DNA from: DATMTS01 sp035564555
Lineage (GTDB): Bacteria; Actinomycetota; Actinomycetes; Actinomycetales; Microbacteriaceae
Length of the DNA: 62,092 bases
Direction of reading: 5' to 3'
NCBI GenBank assembly: GCA_035564555.1
Contig: DATMTS010000101.1
Location: 1-62,092 of the forward strand
Shown: piece by piece, positions 58,200 through 62,092 of the stretch
Numbering within the stretch: position 1 is the stretch's first letter
How the letters are laid out: each line of letters opens with the position of its first letter
Notes under the pieces: model-generated
Seen by the model: only the letters and a program-made list of their open reading frames with translations
Told to the model about the DNA's origin: nothing
Database searches by the model: none
Program-made: the position numbers and the translations under genes

Positions 58200-58511
58200 A
58201 TGGGCACTTTGATCTATGGACCGCAACTGCGCGTGATCAGCTTCGACGATCGGTTGGTCGCACATCTGGAGGCCGCCATGTTGTCCAAGCTCCGAAGGCA
58301 GGAGCCGTTCGCCTTCACGTGGAAGGATGCCATGGCAGAGGGCTCGGTGCGTCACACGATCTGGGTCTATCCGTCGATCCCGCTCGAGTTCGTCTTCGAC
58401 GACGAGCTCGCCGGCCCGCTGAACCGAGCCTGGATCGAAGAACTGGTGAAGTCGGCGAACAGGGGCAATCTGCAGGTGCGGCCGGAACCCGAGCCCGCGC
58501 TCAACGCATAG
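58200..58511 (+). CDS. DUF7882 family protein
   Basis: A 103-residue protein beginning MGTLIYGPQLRVISFDDRLV, with a GGGAGG ribosome site before ATG 58200. KLRRQEPFAFTWKDAMAEG, TIWVYPSIPLEFVFDDEL and LNRAWIEELVKSANRGNLQV (given in parts) are conserved in this family, which is common in Microbacteriaceae and was long misnamed as ATP-dependent DNA ligase. It has no ligase motif. Function unknown; probably cotranscribed with the HspR-like regulator. Its last 11 nt overlap the amidase gene. Confidence 0.85.
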   Translation: MGTLIYGPQLRVISFDDRLVAHLEAAMLSKLRRQEPFAFTWKDAMAEGSVRHTIWVYPSIPLEFVFDDELAGPLNRAWIEELVKSANRGNLQVRPEPEPALNA

Positions 58512-60234
58512 CGAGCGGAGGCGTTCGCGGTGGGGCGGCGCGACGCGTGCCGGTCGCCTCGAACGCCGCGGCCAGTGCCAGCAGCGTCGCGTCGTCATAG
58601 GCGCGCCCGGCGAAGGTGAGGCCGACCGGCATCCCGATGTCCGCCATGGTGCCCATCGGAACCGTGACGGTGGGGATGCCCAGGTGCCGCGGCACGAGAT
58701 TGCCGTTGGCCACCCACACGCCGTTGCGCCAGCCGAGATCGGCCGATGAGGCGTCGACGTCCATGTCGGCCCGGCCCACGTCGGCGACCGCTGGAAAGAT
58801 GACGGCGTCCAGGCCGAGGCGATCCATCCACTGTTCCAGGTCGATCCGCCTGGTCTCCTCGAGGCCCCGCAGGCCCTGCTCCAGGTGCGGGATGTCAGTG
58901 AACGCCGCGAGTTGATGCTCGCGCACCTGCAACGGGTACTGCGCGATCTCGTCGTCGAACCCCTCGTATCGATCCGGCAGGGTGTCAGGGGTGCTCGGGA
59001 AGATCCGCTCGCCGTCGACGTCGGCGAGCCGGTTCAGCGCCGGATCGCCATTGGCGCTCAGGAAATCGTCCCAGGCCCAGGCGCAGAGGTCGAGGATCTC
59101 GCGTCTCAGATATTCTTCACCGACCAGTCCGCGGGTCGCGATCGTCGGCGCACCGGGGCGGTCGCCTTCGTAGTTGGTCACTGCGGGGAAATCGACGAGG
59201 GTGACCTCGGCGCCGGCAGCTTCCAGGTCGACCCGTGCGGCATTCCACAGCTCCATGACCGAGGCGCGCGTCAGGATGCGGCGACCCGTCGCCCCGCCGA
59301 TCCCGGGCGACGCGCTCGTGCCGGCCTCCGGGTCGGCGTTCACGTACATCCGCGGCACACCGAAGCGTTTGCCGCGCAACGTGGCATGCGCGGTCGTCGC
59401 GTCGGCGGGGGCGAGCGCGGCATAGCGGGCCGGACGCACCTGTGATGGCGTGGGCAGGCGGATCCATGGCTGCGACCGCCAGAAGTCGCCCCGATGGTCG
59501 GCGTCGTCTGCGACGATCACCTCGAGGACCTCGAAGAGGTCGGCCATCGTTCGCGCGTGCGGGACGACGACGTCCATGGTCGGTACCAGTGGCCAGTTGC
59601 CCCGCACCGAGATCAGGCCGCGCGACGGCGTGTACGCGCAGAGCGCGTTGTTCGACGCGGGTGCCCGTCCCGACGACCAGGTCTCCTCAGCCAGCCCGAA
59701 CGCGGCGAAGCTCGCCGCGGTAGCCGTGCCCGAGCCGTTCGATGAGCCCGATCCGAACGCCGCCGTGAGATAGCGCGCGTTGTACGGGCTCTCGGCACGT
59801 CCGTAAACGCCGCGCTGCATGCCGCCGTTGGCCATCGGGGGCATGTTGGTCAACCCGATCAGAACCGCGCCTGCCGAGCGCAGCCGTTCGATGGTGAACG
59901 CGTCGCGTTGGGCGATGAGGTGCTCGAAGGCGGGCGAGCCGGCGGCCGCGGTCAGTCCGGTGACGAGGTAGCTGTCTTTCGCCGTGTATGGGATGCCGTC
60001 GAGCAACCCGAGAACCTGACCACGGGAGCGGCGTTCGTCGGAGGCCCGGGCCTCGTGAAGGGCGTTCGGATTCATCACCACGACGGCATTCAGCGCGGTC
60101 GGCGTGGCCGGCCGGTCGTACGCCTCGATGCGCTCGAGGTACGCGGTTACGAGCTCGACGCTGGTCACGGCGCCGGCCTCGAGCGCAGCACGGAGGTCGG
60201 CGATCGACGCCTCGACGACGTCGAACCCCGTCAC
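58501..60234 (-). CDS. Amidase-signature family hydrolase
   Basis: A 577-residue amidase from GTG 60234, whose GTGA overlaps the aguA-like stop. By alignment with the family signature the triad is Lys86 (IPYTAKDSYLV), cis-Ser164 (GSGSSNGSG) and Ser188 (ETWSSGRAPAS). It cleaves an amide or ureido bond. Coupling to an agmatine deiminase gene suggests it acts on N-carbamoylputrescine or a related carbamoyl or amide product, a step usually done by the nitrilase-family AguB. That substrate is inference. Insertions between 290 and 400 make it longer than typical amidases (about 450-500). Confidence 0.88.
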   Translation of the reverse strand: MTGFDVVEASIADLRAALEAGAVTSVELVTAYLERIEAYDRPATPTALNAVVVMNPNALHEARASDERRSRGQVLGLLDGIPYTAKDSYLVTGLTAAAGSPAFEHLIAQRDAFTIERLRSAGAVLIGLTNMPPMANGGMQRGVYGRAESPYNARYLTAAFGSGSSNGSGTATAASFAAFGLAEETWSSGRAPASNNALCAYTPSRGLISVRGNWPLVPTMDVVVPHARTMADLFEVLEVIVADDADHRGDFWRSQPWIRLPTPSQVRPARYAALAPADATTAHATLRGKRFGVPRMYVNADPEAGTSASPGIGGATGRRILTRASVMELWNAARVDLEAAGAEVTLVDFPAVTNYEGDRPGAPTIATRGLVGEEYLRREILDLCAWAWDDFLSANGDPALNRLADVDGERIFPSTPDTLPDRYEGFDDEIAQYPLQVREHQLAAFTDIPHLEQGLRGLEETRRIDLEQWMDRLGLDAVIFPAVADVGRADMDVDASSADLGWRNGVWVANGNLVPRHLGIPTVTVPMGTMADIGMPVGLTFAGRAYDDATLLALAAAFEATGTRRAAPPRTPPLAMR

Positions 60235-61280
60235 CGGTCTGCCCGTTCTGCGCTGATTGCCGGCTGCTGCTGCGTGATGCAATGCACTCCGCCGCCACGG
60301 GCGAAGATCGGTCGCGAATCGACCGTGACGACCGTGCGGCCGGGGTAGGCCTGCTCCAGGATCTCGCGGGCGAGGGCATCCGCCTTCGGTTCGCCGAATC
60401 CGCACGCGATGACACCGTCGTTCACCACGAGGTGATTGATATAGCTCCAATCGACGAATCCCTCCTTGTCGCGGATCGTCTCGGGTGCCGGCAATTCGAC
60501 GATGTCCCAGGAGCGTCCGGCGGCATCCGTGGTCTCGGCGAGCAGTGCGAGAAGGTCACGAGTGACCGCATGGTCCGGATGCTCGGTGTTGCGCTGCGCG
60601 TGCAGCAGGATGCGCCCGGGAGAGGGGATGGTGGCGACGATGTCGACGTGGCCCCGGGTGCCGAAGTCGTCGTAGTCGCGGGTGAGACCGCGGGGTAGCC
60701 AGACGGCGTGCGTTGCACCGATCGTGCGTGCCAGTTCGGCCTCCACGCGGGCCTTGTCGGCACACGGATTGCGGTTCGGGTCGAGCTGCACCGTCTCGGT
60801 GAGCAGTACAGTTCCCTCGCCGTCGACGTGGATGCCGCCGCCCTCGTTCACGAGCATGGAGCTCACGAGCTCGACGCCCGGTCGGTGCGCGATGAACCGC
60901 GCGATCTCGGCCGACTTCGCCCATTCCGCCCACGCGGGCGCGCCCCAGCCGTTGAAGATCCAGTCCACGGCGCCGAGCACGCCGGGGCGTTCGTCGTCGA
61001 CGACGAAGGTGGGCCCGAAGTCGCGCATCCAGAACTCGTCGAGCGGAACCTCGACGATCTCGATCTCGGCGCCGAGCATGCGCCGAGCGCGCTCGAGCTC
61101 GCTCGGATCGACGACCATGCTGACAGGTTCGAACTCGGCGACGGCATGCGCGACCGCCGTCCAGGTCGTGTACGCCTCCTCGCGCTCGGCCGCACTCTCG
61201 CCCAGAGTGGGGCCTACGCGCGGGAACGCCATCCAGGTGCGTTCGTGGGGCGCTGTCTCCGATGGCATCCGCCAAGCCAT
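60231..61280 (-). CDS. aguA: Agmatine deiminase-family protein
   Basis: A 349-residue peptidyl-arginine/agmatine deiminase-fold enzyme. Substrate and catalytic segments: DEFWMRDFGPTFVVDD (Asp), VNEGGGIHVDGEGT, RGHVDIVA (His) and GGGVHCITQQQP with nucleophile Cys334. It converts agmatine to N-carbamoylputrescine and ammonia. First gene of a two-gene operon with the amidase, divergent from a TetR gene across 102 bp that carries a strong operator. Related guanidino substrates are possible. Confidence 0.9.
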   Translation of the reverse strand: MAWRMPSETAPHERTWMAFPRVGPTLGESAAEREEAYTTWTAVAHAVAEFEPVSMVVDPSELERARRMLGAEIEIVEVPLDEFWMRDFGPTFVVDDERPGVLGAVDWIFNGWGAPAWAEWAKSAEIARFIAHRPGVELVSSMLVNEGGGIHVDGEGTVLLTETVQLDPNRNPCADKARVEAELARTIGATHAVWLPRGLTRDYDDFGTRGHVDIVATIPSPGRILLHAQRNTEHPDHAVTRDLLALLAETTDAAGRSWDIVELPAPETIRDKEGFVDWSYINHLVVNDGVIACGFGEPKADALAREILEQAYPGRTVVTVDSRPIFARGGGVHCITQQQPAISAERADR

Positions 61281-61330
61281 GCTGCGATCCTCTGATAGGG
61301 GACGGATGCCGCGGCATCATCGTCCAGCAA

Positions 61331-61352
61331 TTATTGATCTAGTGATCAATAA
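61331..61352. promoter_or_regulatory. TetR operator between aguA and tetR
   Basis: TTATTGATC (61331-61339) and its exact complement GATCAATAA (61344-61352) surround a 4-bp TAGT centre: a 22-bp dyad with 9-bp perfect arms in a GC-rich genome. It lies 51 nt upstream of aguA and 30 nt upstream of tetR. GTGATC (61342-61347) and TATCTA (61364-61369) with 16-bp spacing may be the tetR promoter, so the dyad would block it. Confidence 0.8.
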
Positions 61353-61382
61353 CGTACAGAACGTATCTAGACTGAGGGCACG

Positions 61383-62039
61383 ATGTCAAGCACCGAACGC
61401 ACCAGGGCCAGCCGGAAACCGCCCGGGGAGCGCGCGGCCGAGATCGCCGAAGCCGCGCGCTCGATCGCCCTCACCCACGGGCTGGCGGCGGTGACGCTGC
61501 GCGCGGTTGCAACCCGGGCCGGAGTCACCCCTGCGCTGGTCGCGCACTACGCAGCCGGAATGGAGATGCTCGTCGCAGAGGCGTTCGCGGCCATCGTGCA
61601 GGCCGAACTCGAGGAGATCCGGGGCTTCGCCCTGGGCGGATCGACGCCCTCGGCGCAGCTCGCGCGCCTCGTCTCGGCCGCGCTCGATCCACTGCGGCAA
61701 GATGTCACAGTGGTCTGGGTCGAGGCCTGGTCGCTCGGTCGGCGCAATGAGGCGCTCGCGGTGCGCGTCCGCACGCAGATGGATGCCTGGCAGCAGACCG
61801 TGCGCCGCATCGTCGCCGCTGGAGCGGAGACGGGCGAATTCGTGACGGAGGATCCGGCCGGCGTCGCCTGGCAACTGCTCGGCATGATCGACGGCCTCAA
61901 CGCCCAGGCCCTCGTGCGGTGGGGCACCGCGACCGAACGCGGTCCCCTCATCGCGCACGCCGTAGAAGGCATGCTGGGCCTACCACGTGGCTCGCTGACG
62001 GCGGAGCCGATCCCGGCGCCGCCGATGGACTCGCCCTGA
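61383..62039 (+). CDS. TetR-family repressor
   Basis: A 218-residue protein. The N-terminal HTH (residues 16-62) contains IAEAARSIALTHGLAAVTLR and AVATRAGVTPALVAHYAAG; the helical ligand domain follows and resembles the BetI/AcrR-type C-terminal region (MIDGLNAQALVRWG). It is divergent from the agmatine deiminase/amidase operon and should repress it and itself through the 22-bp dyad at 61331-61352. The inducer is plausibly agmatine or a related amine. Confidence 0.92.
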   Translation: MSSTERTRASRKPPGERAAEIAEAARSIALTHGLAAVTLRAVATRAGVTPALVAHYAAGMEMLVAEAFAAIVQAELEEIRGFALGGSTPSAQLARLVSAALDPLRQDVTVVWVEAWSLGRRNEALAVRVRTQMDAWQQTVRRIVAAGAETGEFVTEDPAGVAWQLLGMIDGLNAQALVRWGTATERGPLIAHAVEGMLGLPRGSLTAEPIPAPPMDSP

Positions 62040-62084
62040 CCTCGGCGAGTGTGACCGAGGCGGCGCCCAGACCGGAGGGCGCCG
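62040..62084 (+). terminator. Two hairpins after tetR
   Basis: CCTCGG (62040-62045) pairs with CCGAGG (62055-62060), then CGGCGCCC (62061-62068) pairs with GGGCGCCG (62077-62084) around an 8-nt loop. No T-run. The window ends 8 bases later. Confidence 0.6.
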
Positions 62085-62092
62085 GCCATAGC

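Noticed and set aside
1..62092. tRNA, rRNA, CRISPR array, insertion sequence or prophage
   Set aside because: No cloverleaf-like sequence, regularly spaced repeats, transposase or integrase motif was seen. The short tandem repeats found have only two or three units without unique spacers.

Overview
The window is 62 kb of high-GC chromosome from an actinobacterium, most likely a member of the Microbacteriaceae. The support is the strong G/C third-position bias, frequent GTG starts, the succinylase lysine branch (dapC, dapD, dapE), an AdnAB-type motor nuclease pair, the actinobacterial small proteins DUF3117 and DUF3107, and a DUF7882 protein of the type common in Microbacteriaceae. I saw no rRNA, tRNA, CRISPR array, insertion sequence, integrase or phage gene. 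This is ordinary core chromosome with a few regulated catabolic modules.

Layout. 1-1358: 3' end of ferredoxin fdxA, then dapC. 1462-2394: a cytochrome b561-like membrane protein. 2408-10605: etfAB, divergent from a five-gene operon for distal valine (isobutyryl-CoA) degradation, closed by a convergent MarR regulator. 10762-14035: citrate synthase, then a TIM-barrel isomerase plus 3-hydroxyacyl-CoA dehydrogenase-like pair of unknown substrate. 14068-18389: membrane-anchored penicillin acylase-family hydrolase, and an SDR divergent from an XRE/MmyB-type regulator. 18367-21709: dapD and dapE back to back across 17 bp, then a GT-C mannosyltransferase. 21805-32696: housekeeping genes: DUF3117, O-methyltransferase, tatB, mrp, DUF1003, an MgtE-like cytosolic protein, a general stress protein, aminopeptidase P, a PHP phosphoesterase, a DEAD-box helicase, a ferritin-like protein and DUF3107.

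32841-52207 is a long neighbourhood that, from memory, matches the mycobacterial Rv3193c-Rv3202c region: adnA, adnB, a padR regulator, an ABC1/UbiB kinase, a degenerate phosphotransferase, nudC, a short UvrD2-like helicase, an E1/TOMM-cyclodehydratase-like protein, a zincin-like protein, a PDZ-Lon membrane protease and a giant UPF0182 membrane protein. The joint role of these genes is not established. 52244-62039 holds an MFS exporter, an NmrA-like protein, an orphan 114-aa protein, a GT87 mannosyltransferase, an APC permease, an HspR-like MerR with DUF7882, and an agmatine deiminase/amidase pair controlled by a divergent TetR with a clear operator.

A feature that cuts across the window is promoter architecture. 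Nine genes have a TANNNT-like -10 hexamer ending exactly 6 nt before a start codon with no Shine-Dalgarno, as expected for leaderless mRNAs. In three divergent pairs (dapD/dapE, MgtE-like/general stress protein, MFS/NmrA-like) both genes show it; dapD and dapE share one 7-bp -10 region. Convergent gene pairs are usually separated by strong hairpins without T-runs.
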